A stretch of 64,000 bases of DNA, taken from assembly GCA_003254925.1 (NCBI GenBank), contig QANZ01056315.1, forward strand, positions 179,081 to 243,080, in the 5' to 3' direction. The position numbers and the translations under genes are program-made. Below are positions 12,646-25,372 of the stretch, piece after piece; the first letter of the stretch is position 1, and every line of letters starts with the position of its first letter. The notes beneath the pieces are model-generated. The model saw only the letters and a program-made list of their open reading frames with translations, was not told the DNA's origin and ran no database searches. The DNA is from Chamaecrista fasciculata (lineage: Eukaryota > Streptophyta > Magnoliopsida > Fabales > Fabaceae).

Positions 12646-15600
12646 CAAAAACTTCCAATTCCATAAAATATAAAACATCCCACAAATTCATAAGAGCAAT
12701 TCCTCTGTTTAAATATTCTACCAGACAAATACACCATTGATTAATAAAGAAAACGGGTCAATCCATACCCCAAATGGCCAGAAATAATCAAATAATCAAA
12801 ACAAAACCTGTGTAAAAATTTAAATTACAATGGTATCGTTTCACACAATAGACCTCGTCATCACATTAATCATTTGCCAACAAACATAGTTCATAACTGG
12901 CTTCAGCAAATATTTGATGATCATGTTTATAAGGATGAAATTAGAAGATCAATATTCATCTACATGTATATTTCTACAAGCATGGGGCAGTACCTAGCAT
13001 GTCGATGATCATATATAGCATGTGAAAGTGCAAAGCTACTTCATAAACTCACCCAATGGCCATCATTAATTCCCAGTATAACATCATAACATGTAAGTTT
13101 AATATGTAACTTTGATTACTAAAAAACTCGCTCAGGTTGAAAGGAAAAATAAATAAATATATAAAGAATGAGCCCCATACCTGGAAAATTGTATCATGAG
13201 GTACATGAGGTAGAACCTCCCGAACAGTCTCAGCCATAGCAAGTATATTTGCCAGGTTATCATTTGCAGAATGCAAGATAGTCCTCATAGGGAAACTACC
13301 AGAGCCTCCAGGGAATCTTGCGTTAGGTGGAGGAATAGGTGAACCAGTTGCAGAAGACTGAGGCCAAAGGCTCCAAGCAGTATCTTCAAGGGCACTCTGA
13401 GCATAGGTTTCTCCAACAGATGCGAGATGCCTCATCATCATCTGAACTCTTCCTAACCCAAGTGGTCTAATTGCAGTAAACGGACCAGCCCCATCAAAAT
13501 CTTGATTTGGTAAACTATGTAACCAAGCTGAGTCCACTCCTGCACCCCTGGATAGTAAAATGCAAAGTTGTGAATCAATGCATGCATATACCTTTTTATA
13601 AACCACAACAATTATAAAGCTAAGCAAAATCTCAAAATGAAACAAGACAATCAACCACTCATTTCCTGCAATTATTCATATAGTTTCATGAATTAGCTGC
13701 TGATATCATGATAGTGCGAGTATAGTAATCTTAAAATCATCTGTTATAGACAAAACATGGTATAAAAATTTGAACCTCCAATGAACGCCTTCCACAGAGT
13801 CACGAGTCTGGTTGTGATACAATCCAGCAGCCATGGCGTGTCTACCAGTATTTGGCCAATCAAGCCCTGCACTCATATGGCGTGCACACCGTTCTTCAAT
13901 TAATATTTCCTGGGTATTGAGGTTCGCTTCACTTTCATGCCGAGCAACAAAAAGTGGCTTTCGACATGTTGGACAACTATATATCTCAGCCAAACCTTGA
14001 TCCAACCTACAATCAATTTAGAAGTCAATAGTACCACACTAACATTTACAAAATGAAAAGGATAAAAGATTCATAAATGAATCATACCAAGATCTCAAAC
14101 AGGCAAGATGGAAAAGGTGTTTGCAGCTTAGCTTTTTAGCCTTGGCCATGGGCTCCTATCATAAGCACATTTGTGATATTATTTAAAAGTATTTCAATCA
14201 CTAAAATCAACAAGCGAAAAGTGGGAGCGCATACCCTACAAATAGCACATTCATCATCATATGCTTGTAGCTCCCCAGTTGTTGCATCAGGAAGAGCTGC
14301 ATGAAGTGCACCTAGAGCTCTCCTCAACCTGATAAAGCCCTTTATGCGATTTACAATCGTACTTAGCAGTGCCTGTTATAACAAAATAAAAAACATAAAA
14401 CTAGCATACCATCAAATCTCAAAATTAAAATAGTATGGACAGTCAAATTCATTCAGAGAAAGAATGAAATATTTACACAAATATTTACACGTATGTTTAA
14501 GAAAAGCACTGCATCTACAAGATGGAAAGCCATGCCATGAAGCCACCAAATATGCAAGTAATGGCCAAGTGCCATAAAAAAAAGTAGCCATGTCTAGTAA
14601 AAACCCTAAATTCCGTATGAGACTCCCCCTCCATTCCATTAACGATCCTGCAGTCACATGTATAAAATAGGAAAATGAAGTTTCAGTTAAGCTTGTTCAA
14701 CAAGCTGGAGCAATATGAACTGGGCATAGAAATAAAATAATCACTTGCGAGGACATATGTTTCTCCAGATTATAAAAGTAACGGAATATGGAGACAAGTT
14801 TTGTTTGTACATGCAATCAAACTGTAAGGGTGTATTTACAACCTAGCTCTTCATTTCTCATGTAAACAAACATGAGGTGGGTATTTTTGTCATTTATGAT
14901 TGTAAATTGTAAAAGAATATCTTGACATTCAAAATATTGCAGCAATGAGTGTAAATAATCAATACTGCAAAATCACCAAACCAGAAAACTTACAGGAAAA
15001 ACAGACAAGATAATAGTTCTTTTGCAAGAGAAGAATATCCAAATATTTCCATTTTCAAAAATATTCCATAACAGAGAGCCAAAATCCAAGATCGAAACCA
15101 AGGCCATTCAGAACATTAATGTTCTACAATAAAAGCTTCTTTATATAGGACCAAGGCAGATTCGAAGGAATTTGGGCAACAATAGTTGATACAATTAATA
15201 CAAATACTCTGTTGCTAACCCAAGGCACAAGGTCATTTCACCATAAGTTTATGTGATGTGCTACAAGAATTCAGAGACAAACAATCATCTTTTTCTGCAT
15301 ATTGAAGGGACATGACAGAATTGGGTATGTCCAGCTGATCTACAGTTTTTTGTTTTTTTTTGGAGGAGGGAGGGGGCTGCTATTTAGCTCAATTGTTTGG
15401 GTCAGATTAGGAGCGAAAAATCACTCCTTTGGCATGTGCCACAATCACACTCAGGGTAGTGGTGACTTTTGGTTATTATGGAATGTGAGACATGTCAACT
15501 GAAGCTTCTACCTTGACATGTTCTGAAGAGAAATATTTTTCTGGCCCCTCCCCCTGTGGGTTTCAGCATATGGTTTTAGGGAGGTGTCTTACATGGAGAG

Positions 15601-18600
15601 CTCTCCTAGGTTAATGGGTCTTTACTCTTAAGTTCAGGGTTTTCAGAGGATTACCTGTCCATTATATTAGAGACAAGCGCTTTCCCTTATCAATAAAGGA
15701 AAGAATTTATATAAAGTTCTTTATGTATTTGGTATAAGTCTCCTCTAATCACAAGCTTTATTTACATTATCTCTCTTCTATGATTGGTTGTATAAAAAGT
15801 AGTCTTTTACATCCTCTCCCCACCATGATTGGTTATGCAAAAAAAAGTTTGTCATGTGACCTAATTTTATTAGGGAACCTTATAGCAAAAAAATAAGGAA
15901 CCCAATATAAGTTTAGTACATCAATAAATTCCGTTTCAATAGATACAAAGAGGCCAAATCCTAATCGCAACCCAACCAACTGCATTGATTAGCAATTGCT
16001 TTAACCACATTCACAACAAAAATAAATCATGGACAGTACCTGCTGTTAATGTGTCAAACAGTTTTGACTTTTGACTATCGATGTTGTTGCATGCTGAATG
16101 ATGGAGCCATATATCAAGTAATTGAAATCCATGTACCAAAATAGCCTACAACTCATATCACACCAAAATATATCATTGAATTGAACCACGTATCAATATC
16201 TTAATAAATACTAAATTTGAGGTCAAAAGGGATCTCAAACTTGCAGAGTCCTGTAAATACCTGTAAGGTCTCAAAAGCAACACCGAAAGGCTCATAGAAT
16301 AGCAAAAGAAGCATAGAAGATCTGTATGTTTTATATATCACCAGACATAGCCAAATCCTGGGAGCAAAAAAGGGGGAAAAGCACACACATTAATAAACTA
16401 CTAATTTATGGTAATAGAAGTAAGTAAGTAACTGTCTCAACCTTGGTAAGAATTAAGACTTGAACAGGTTCAGAAAGCAAAAGTTTATTTATACTATACA
16501 TCCTCCTCTAGATGAACCATTTAGAAACCTAAATACTGAATTATCTTGACACATAATTGTACATTACTAGGTGGTACCTTAAGCAATAAATAAAATACTT
16601 AAAAATGATTTCCCAGCATTGGAAGAAGAAAAAAAAAAGTGTGTCAGCATAAGGAACCATAAGATTAAGTTGATTGGACCCTATAAGAAGAGACAATAGC
16701 ATTCAAATGCAGACAAAGAAATTGTTGATGATGGCAATCATGAGAGAAAACCAGCTTTCTGAAAAACAGAAATTAAAAAAAAATAATAACTAAAAAAAGT
16801 GCAGATTCTTTTTAATTTGAAGGAATAAAACTTCATCACGTGTAACTTTTTCAAAACTAACCCTTTATAGATAATATGGATGTAGAAAAGATGAATTACA
16901 GATCTTCACAACTTTAATTAAATTCTGAACTTGATAAGTCAGTTCTGAAACAAATTTTGCATTAAATTCATTGTCAATAAAATTCGTTGCCAAAATAACA
17001 GTCATTGTATTTGTAACTATAGTGGCAATAAGAATATTCAGTATAGAGACAAGAAGAGTGAGCTGTACCAAAATACATCAACAAAGAAAACCAATAATAA
17101 TGCTGAGTATACACGAACATATGTCCAAGGTCTAGCAGATGGAGATGCATTAAACCGCTGTAAACGGTCTCTAGCCAAAGCTTGAAACATCTATACAACA
17201 CATAGAAGACATGTCAGAACAAGATGACAGGCATTGGTTTTCTTTGTTTAAAAAAAAGAAAAACTCAACAGAATTATTCCCATATGATCCTTCTTGGTAT
17301 CATATACCTTTAAAGAGCATAGCACTATCATCCAGGAAGACCATAGACCAGCATGATATATTGTCGGAGGCAATATCAGTGGTAGAAAGGTCCCCTGTTT
17401 ATTCACCATTGAACATAAATAATAATGAAACATGGTCAGGATTATTAAACATAAAAAAGTCCACATTATATATTGTCGATACGGCATAGCATCTGCTTAT
17501 AAATATCTTCCTCGTCTAAAGAAAAAAAAAGAAATGGTAATTTCATATCAACAAACATATTCCTCATTATTTGAGAAAATCTGATGATCATGCAAAAGGA
17601 TATATTCTAGAGAAGTAATTCATTTCTTTGTATCTCAATTTAGTAAATGAGCATTTCAAACATGCAGGCAAAAGGAAAATGATATATAGCAACAGCCCTC
17701 CTCCACAGCACAGAACTAGTGCTACCATCATTCTTGATTGCCACCCTCCTCCTTTCCAACCAGTCAATGTTCATAAACTATTTGAAGATGCTAATGAGGA
17801 TTGTGGTAGAATGGATTCTTGGAGTAGTATGGGATGCTCAAGTCCCACATCCAATAGTATGAATTGCTTGGTAAAGTGTCTTAGTTCTCTTCCTTCAATA
17901 GCTAGCTTTTGTGGAAAGATAAACCAAGGTCACTTGGGTCACACCAATTAGCAATAGAGTTGGTGGTTGGCAGCACCAGGGGGCCTATATGCAGAGGATT
18001 CTGATTAGTGAAACGTTGAGTGAAGTATCACATAGTAGAACTGCTAAGACGTTAGCTCCAGGGACAGTGGAATGATGGGAACTATGCATTATGTGATACT
18101 CAAGTCCCACTTTAAGTAGTTTGTCTGCTTGGTTGATACTTAAGATGCTTGATTTTCCACCCTTTATGGCTAGCTTTCAAGGGAAATTTTCCCAAGATTA
18201 CTTGAGTCTCATCACTAACCTCCAATTTCTCACCAAATTGACATGAAAATCTTTCAAAAACCCCTTACCTCCCCTTCAACTCCAAAATGATGGACATTTA
18301 TGACTGTTTTCTTGTCCAGCCAAGTCACAACTACAAAAGTAGTAATGGATTTACGAAATTACTAAGTTCAACCCACATCTTCCTTGGACACCAATCAAAA
18401 GAGCAACAGCCAAACACTGACACATGTATATCAATCACATATTATTATTCCATCACCAGAAGAAGAGAGAGAAAATAAGTAGAGAAAGGAAGCCAGTTCA
18501 TTGCAGTTCCAAATCAGAGTGTAATAAAATTCTGGAGAAAAACATACACACACACAAACAAACACACAATTTTAATGGAAATATTTTCTTTGGAAAACTT

Positions 18601-20292
18601 CATTAAATTATCAAAATAAAATTTCATGGCAACACATCAAGTTCCATAGGAAAAAAAATATTAATCTTGTAAATGAAATAATTAATGAGAACCTTAAACA
18701 GCCTCCAAGTTAAGGAATACACCTCCAAGATAAATAAATAAATAAATAACTAAGATCCATAGGGAAAAAATTAACCTTATAGAGGACATAATCAATGAGA
18801 CGCTCAACCAGCTTCTTAGTTTCTGTCGAAGATAACTCACAAAAATATAGTCTGCAAATGGAACAGGAACCAATAACAATAAGGGCAATATTTACATTAT
18901 GGTCATCTACACAACCAGGGACAAAATTAAGGCTACTTGAATATCTGGAAAGCAGAAAGACTGAGGAAAACATAATCATCAATATCTAAAGTAGTATAGT
19001 AACACATTAGAAGCAAAATTGTAGGAAAACACAAGAGTGACAGCAAACCATCACAGTTTTCTGGAACCTCATAATTGCATTCATCAATCCCCTCATCCAC
19101 CCCAAACCAAAACACCATGGTAGGTCAAACTAAAGAAGAACTTGCTGTTCTGCTTTTAAGCTAGTTCTCTCACTGTCTATTCTTGTTTGTAATGAAGCAG
19201 AACCAACTCTTTACCAAGACTGTAAAGAGTCAAGACCACAGACTAAATTGAACAGATTTTTCACATATCTCGAGATGAACAAGCAGCAAGAAAGAGATAG
19301 GACAAGGTCTAGGAGAAATGAAATAAAGGAAGTTGAACAAAGACAAATCTTTGGAAAAATAAGCAAACATTATGTGTTTGCAATCCTCAAGAACCATTCT
19401 ACCATGATAAGCTGGCAGTTTTGATTAACCACTGGATTATAATAGCCAATATGCTGGATACAAAATCCATTGCAAAACTAACTGCCAGCTAACAAGGTAT
19501 CAATCTCCCAGAGGCACCATAAATTTTATGGCAAAGAAGAATAGTTCAAGTGAGTAAACTTCCTTTGGCAGAATGAGTTGTGCCTATTCTTGGACATCTT
19601 TTATCCTTTTCATTTATGCATCTTTTATCCTTTTCTTTTCTCCACGTTAACAAAAGTACAGTGTCAATATATCATGGTGTCTCTGCAAAAGCTGATGCTA
19701 ACTTGCTTTCTTCTTCGTCTTTTTTTCTTGTTGGGGGAGCGGGTGGCAGGGCAAAGGAATATAAACTTTAACTAAGAAGTCATGCTATACTTGTTTCTCA
19801 GTAATAACTTGTAAATACCAATTCAAAAAATAAAGCAATTGACATCAACAAACACATGGATTTAAGTGCTTCTAGTTATACAAGGTGAAACTATGATGGA
19901 GAAAGTATACATCTCTCCACACCACACTACTTATCTTCTAGCATATTATGCAAGTAAATAATATAATATATAAGAGAAAATTAAGAAGTCTGCACAACCC
20001 ATGACTACTTCATAATAATTACATAGTTGCTCTGTTCACTCCATAAAATTACCTTGAGGCAAAGAATAAGAAGAATAAAGGCATTGATCATAAAATTTGC
20101 CAGTAACACTATGGAGGTGTACGACCCCAAAACCAACTCAATGCTGGCACTCTCATTCTCCAGGTGAATTAAACTCTTGCCAATTAGTCCACTTGATATT
20201 AGTTTACTGAATGACAATTCTGAGCCAAATTGTACACCCACAAAACTTAACACTGTAGAAAGCACCCAAATTGCTATAAATCTCAGAGCCAT
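12528..20292 (-). CDS. RIN3-like: RIN2/RIN3-type (AMFR/gp78-like) membrane RING+CUE E3 ubiquitin ligase, 12 exons, frame disrupted
   Basis: Homologue of plant RIN2/RIN3, membrane E3 ligases that in Arabidopsis bind the NLR RPM1. Exons from the 5' end: 20053-20292, 18776-18851, 17308-17394, 17069-17190, 16261-16357, 16040-16145, 14489-14647, 14235-14372, 14088-14155, 13776-14006, 13181-13547, 12528-12581; all GT-AG. Several TM helices span exons 1-7. The RING finger runs from DECAICR (exon 8) through KHLFHLACLRSW (exon 9) to YSCPTCRKP (exon 10). The CUE domain begins AMAETVREVLPHVP (exon 11). Total length would be about 581 codons, as in the family. The frame is broken twice. Exon 2 has 76 bases where 78 are expected (near TATTTTTGTGAG), giving a stop after residue 84. 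Exon 7 has an extra T in a T8 run, seen as A8 at 14576-14583 on the plus strand. Exon 12 has a displaced acceptor. It is either a recent pseudogene or an assembly with local errors. Confidence 0.85.
17620..18240. repeat. Repeat-like insertion in intron 2 of the E3 ligase gene
   Basis: Two related segments (about 17815-17935 and 18085-18205) share wording such as 'ctcaagtcccac', 'gcttggt' and 'tagcttt..aagg'. They look like two diverged copies of one unit of about 120 bases inside the 1.4-kb intron. This resembles LTR-derived sequence, but the ends could not be defined. Confidence 0.35.
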
Positions 20293-21212
20293 TAGTAATA
20301 CTTTTCAGCCTCTCTACCAACAGTGGTGTCCAAGATTTTCATCTGACATTAATCATAGCAGCACTTTGCCCATTTAAATATGGTACAAAGTCAAATAAAA
20401 CCAGGCTAAAAAAAGATGAAGTCTAGTCAAGACAACACCATCACTAAAACAACTGTTAATCGTCACAGGTCTCCAAGAAGAAATCTGAATATTCTGTGAG
20501 AAACAAAAACAAAAATACATAAGTGATTGGTAAAAGGGCCAGAAAAATAGTAATTAAATGATTCAGAATTTCAACTTTGAAAAATCCAGAGAAACTTATG
20601 CTGCAACTTTTTTCCACCAAAAACACTTCACATAAAAAATGAGGAAGGCAACTGGAAATTTGCAATCGCTATATTTCAAACACCGTCATCAGCCATCACT
20701 CATAAGAGCTTGAAAAGAATATTGAATTCCACTAAAAAAAAAAAAGAACAGAGAGAGAGAGAGAGAACACGGCTTCAATTTTATGGCTTCACCTCCCTGG
20801 CTCGCTTCGCCACAGTAAAACAAAATTAATTTACTCACATTTCTCCCCTTAAATTCACCCACCCATTAAGTGGAAGGGCCAATATAAGGATTTCATAGAA
20901 GAACTCCATCACAAGTTCGAATTTTGACTACACATTCAAAGAAGCAAGCACAAAAAACAAGATGATCCTTAAAAAAATCTGCTCATAAAGTTTCATAATA
21001 GCTCAAATCAAAAAGTATGACACTACCCAAGAAAATCAAACTCCAAAAGATTCAGAAATTGCAAAGAAATGGAAAAGAACAAACTGCAAATCAAATTTTA
21101 ATAAAAAAATCACAACGAAATTGACCCCAAAAGGAGGAATTTCTAATGTCATGTGTCTTTCTTGGACTGAAAAAATGTGTAGCAGACAGGAAAAAGAAAA
21201 AGAAAAGGAACC

Positions 21213-21360
21213 TGATTCTTTCTAGGAAGAAGCAATTGTAGCGTGAGCTGGACTTTCTGCTATCAGAACAAGCACAGTGAGAATAGAATAGAGCGGAGGA
21301 AAGAATTTAGAGAGAGAAAGGGTATGAGGGGCGCGCAGTGAAGAAGGGTTTATATATCGT
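21213..21360 (-). promoter_or_regulatory. Probable 5' UTR exon and TATA box of the E3 ligase gene
   Basis: On the minus strand a cag|gttcc donor at about 21212 follows a purine/pyrimidine-mixed leader, giving a likely non-coding first exon spliced to the coding exon at 20292. A TATA motif (tatataaacc on the minus strand, about 21347-21357) lies at the expected place upstream. Confidence 0.45.
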
Positions 21361-21479
21361 GTCAATTTTTGCGGGAAAGTGATAGGGAAAATGGGAAAAG
21401 ATAAGATGGTAAAATCATTAATTTCACTTTTTGTATATATTGTGGTTGGGTATAGATAAGTTTTAATATGTTGCATATA

Positions 21480-21755
21480 GATCCTATTTCAGTCCATTTC
21501 ATCTTATTTTGCCACATCATGATCTTAGTCACTATGCCACGTCATACTTAACGGCTAAATATGGATGGAATTCACCAAGGGACTAACGGTGGAACCTTTT
21601 GAGAAGTTATGGGACCAAAATTGCAACAAAAAAAGTTATAGGACCAAAATGAAACCTTTGTCATAGTTATGGGACCAAAATTGCAACAAAAAAAGTTATG
21701 GGACCAAAATGAAACCTTTGTCATAGTTATGGGACCAAAAGTGCACTTAAGCCTA
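21480..21755. repeat. MITE-like repeat with two 60-bp tandem units
   Basis: A 60-base unit starting ttatgggaccaaaattgc is repeated at about 21606-21665 and 21666-21725, followed by a partial third unit ending in gtgcacttaagcc. The same terminal wording closes the debris in SDR intron 4 (about 3169), and its complement opens at about 27440. It is a dispersed non-coding repeat family. Confidence 0.75.
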
Positions 21756-23376
21756 TAAATATATGATATATCTGTCCGCAAGTTGGAAAGAGTCCTTGTT
21801 GAATTAATGTTGAAACTTTTTTCAGTTTTTGGCTATTTGAAAAAGATAAGTAGAATTGGTATCTTATGCTATAGCTCTTGAATAATGGGGTATACCAGAG
21901 CATCCGTGAATGCATGTATTGCTATTAATTCTTTTTCTGGAAAAATATGGGCCCCTTTGATTCTATTTTCTAAATTCATTTTTTTACTTAATTTTATTTA
22001 AAGAATAATGTGTTTTAAATTACAAAAAGTTGTAATTTGACAAGTTAACTTTCAAGACTGATTGTTATGAAAAAATAACTCATTCGTAAAATGTGTTTTA
22101 ATGTGTGTTAGAGAATATTTGAGCCAAATATTATAAAAATGTCATTAATTTTTCTCACCATTATCTGTCTTCCCTTTTCTCTTTTCACTCACGCCAGCGA
22201 AGATGAATTCCAAAAATGAGAAGTGGTTCATCTTAGAGAGAAAGTGTAGTATGGGAATCTGGCTTATATGAGAAATGTAAAAGAAATGGGCTAAAATAGC
22301 AATTTGGTCCTTAGTTGATATAACAAATTAGTCCTCATCTAGTTTACTTCCTCGCACAAAAGCCCCTATAACATGATATTAATGTTTACTAATCAGTTTT
22401 TTCAGAATAAAAATGGTAATATATTTCAAGCTTAGACCCCTGCATTCTAATTTTATTTTGTCACTAATTAATAATTGTATAACTAATAAATAGTCATTGT
22501 TTATTCAATTTTTCCCATCTTGTTTGTTTTGTCAAACTCTCTCCTATCTAATAAATAGTCAATTGAGTACTATCGTACTAACATTAACAGCAGGCAAATA
22601 ATAATTTAAGACAAAATCTTATTTTGGTCTCTCAATTATAGGATAAGTTTTATTTTAGTCTATAAACTATTTTTCATTCCATTTTGATTTTAACCTTTTT
22701 CACTTTTCAGTTTAGTCCTTGCAGCTCTAATTCCTATCATTTCACCCCTCATTCTTCATACAATTACAATACATAAATCCTTCACTTCAAAGTCTTCTCA
22801 TAAATTATTTTTCCATAATTATTTTAGACCACCCAAAAAAATTTATCTTTCAAAAAGGTCATTCTTCAACAATCGGGGTATTACACTACAAGGACTAACA
22901 AGTTGATATTTGTAATTTTTAAGAGACCAAATAGTTGAAATTATAAAAAAGAAGAGACCAAATAATAAGTTTTCTCAATATTAATGACAGTACAACAACA
23001 TATATAGAAAGAAAGAATGAATGAGGTATAAAATAATAGTGGGAAACATAATTAATGGCAAAGTACGTAGGGTATAGGGAAGCTAAGGAAGCTAAGGAAT
23101 CTGGTTGAGAGGTCGTTTTTGTAAATATGTGTTAAAGGAAAAAGTTGAAAGGTGAAATTGTGAGATATATATGCATACATGTATTTGAAAGATGGAGTTT
23201 TTTGAAAAATTGATACAAATAGATGGAAGAGTGTGATCCAGTAGTAGGTGAATGGGATTAAAGAGGAATTTCAAAAATAGAAAGAGGTTCATCTTTTTAA
23301 TTACATGCATGTATGAGAGAAAGTGAAAGAATATATATGGGAATATGGCTTAATCAAACTTTTGCTTAGAAGCTTA
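21756..23376. other. AT-rich spacer
   Basis: No gene is recognised. There are several fragments of 'ttttagtc' and 'gaccaaa' words of the kind found in the local MITEs (about 22600-22960), but no defined ends. Short open frames are low-complexity. Confidence 0.4.
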
Positions 23377-24289
23377 GGGTCCGTTTGCTAGCTTCATTTC
23401 CAGTTTTCATTTTCATAAAAAAACAAGAAACAAGTGAAAAAATATGTTTGGTTATCATTTTCAAAATCAGTTTTGTGAAAATATTTTTAAATTTGCCTCG
23501 ATTTTTGGAAACGTCTTAAAGACGTTTCCGGTGTTTCCTGTGCAAAAGTTGGAAATTGGAAACAAAGTAATAAAAAATTATTATTTGATATTTTAATTTA
23601 AACTGAATTAATTAATTAGTCATTGAGTAATAAAATCATACTAGTCAAGTTTACGAATTATTATAATTGTCAAGATCTTTGAGTCAAATCTATTGACAAA
23701 AAGTACAAATTTAATATAAATTCAGAAATTAGATAGTATAAATTTAATATAAATTCATGAATCAAAAAGTATAAAATTAATTCAAATTTATGGATAAAAA
23801 ACTATAACATTAGTTCAACTTCAGGGACCATATAGTACTAATTTAGCACAAATTCAAGGAAATAAAGTATAAAATTAGTTCAAATTCATAGACAAAAAGT
23901 ATAAAATTAGTTTAAATTTAAGGACTAAGGCGTCACTAGAGAACAAATAGTTGATAAATAAAATATTTCAGGGACCAAACTGTATATTTTGATTATTTAA
24001 AGACTAATTAATTGACTCGGTGAAAATTCAAGGACCAAAAAATAAATTTAATTTAAATACAAGTACCGATAATAAAAATAAAAACAATCATATTGGATTT
24101 CATTATTTTTTAGTTTTTCAAAATTTGCAAAACAAACGCATTTTCATATTTTTCATTTTTAAAATTATATTTTGACTTTACAAACCAAACACAATCTCTA
24201 AATATTGAAAATTTCAAAATAGAAACAATTTCTAAAAAATGAAAATAAAAAATGAAAACAGAAAATGTTTTCAGGAACCAAACACCCCC
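23377..24289. mobile_element. Tourist-like (PIF/Harbinger-type) MITE, 913 bp, TTA target duplication
   Basis: The left end reads GGGTCCGTTTGCTAGC. The complement of the right end reads GGGGGTGTTTGGTTCC, and both continue into 'attttca' rich arms. TTA flanks each side (23374-23376 and 24290-24292), the usual target site of this superfamily. The internal part (23690-24060) has several copies of a unit of about 45 bases containing 'aaaaagtataaaattagt'. It has no transposase, so it is non-autonomous. Confidence 0.75.
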
Positions 24290-24439
24290 TTAAGTTTTTG
24301 GTTCATGTTTTTGTGTAGTACCTTGAAATTTGGAGATCAAAGTTTTTCTTGATTTATGTGTTGACTTTGGCCCAAGACTAACTCATAGCATTTTATTTTC
24401 AAGTATGTTTTTAAGTATTTCAATTTATTGTTTTCCTTG

Positions 24440-24620
24440 TTGTAAAATTTTGTTTTAGTCTCTGCTATAAAATATTGTTTTAGTCTCTGCTGTATAATTC
24501 TGTTTTAGTTGCTGTTGTATAATTCTATTTTAGTCCCTGCTATATAGTTCTTGTTTAGTCCCCGCTGAATTTTGCTTTAGTCCTTTTTGTAAAGTTCTAT
24601 TTTAGTTTCTGCTATAAAAT
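24440..24620. repeat. Minisatellite of about 30-bp units
   Basis: Five to six imperfect copies of a unit of the form 'ttttagtctctgctgtataattctg' are arranged head to tail. They are non-coding. Confidence 0.75.
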
Positions 24621-25372
24621 CCATAACATGTTGCAAAAATGACAGATTTGATGCTGGAATCATGCTATATTGATATCAGCATGTTTAATTGTTTCTTATC
24701 TTTGATGCTGGAATCATGATATACTGTGGGCAATTTTGATCCTTTAATTCTATATCATTTTTGTTCTTCTTTCATTGTTCATACCGTTACCCTTTAATTT
24801 TGTTTCTAACCAATTGTATATTATCATACACAACTTTGACATTATTTTTCATATTTGTAGGGACAAATTCAAGAGTTTTATCACAAGATCAAGACGCAAG
24901 ATGACTTACATACAAGATAAGTTTAGAGATGATTTACCACCTATTGAACAAGAAATCTCTCACCTTCTTAGTCATGATTTAGTAATTTAGAGATACTATA
25001 TTGGTATTCCACCATTGCTTTTGTTTAGAGGATTATTTTTTGTTGATTTGAAAGTCTTTGATATTCTATGTATGGTATGATGACACTGTTGGAATTAGAT
25101 ATTAAGATTTTGATTTTGTAGAAATGCAATGATAGAAATATGTATTAAATGCAAAATCAGATTTGTTTTATTTTTTTAAAAAAAATATAAGCAAGTTAGC
25201 CACGATTAAAACCTTAGCTGCTTTTAAAGGGAAATTGATAAAATCATAGCATTTGCCACTGTAATAATCGTAGCAAACCATTTTCTAAGTACGTCTGTCT
25301 ATTCAACTTTTGTCACGGTCAAAACCGTAGCTAATATTAATTATTTTTTACTATTTTCAATAAAATTTGAAA
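24621..25372. other. Spacer without a recognisable gene
   Basis: A 71-codon frame at 24775-24990 contains a short plausible stretch (RDKFKSFITRSRRKMTY), but no family is recognised. Flanking sequence is AT-rich and shows no exon-like continuation. The word 'gatgctggaatcatg' occurs twice (about 24650 and 24703). Confidence 0.35.
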
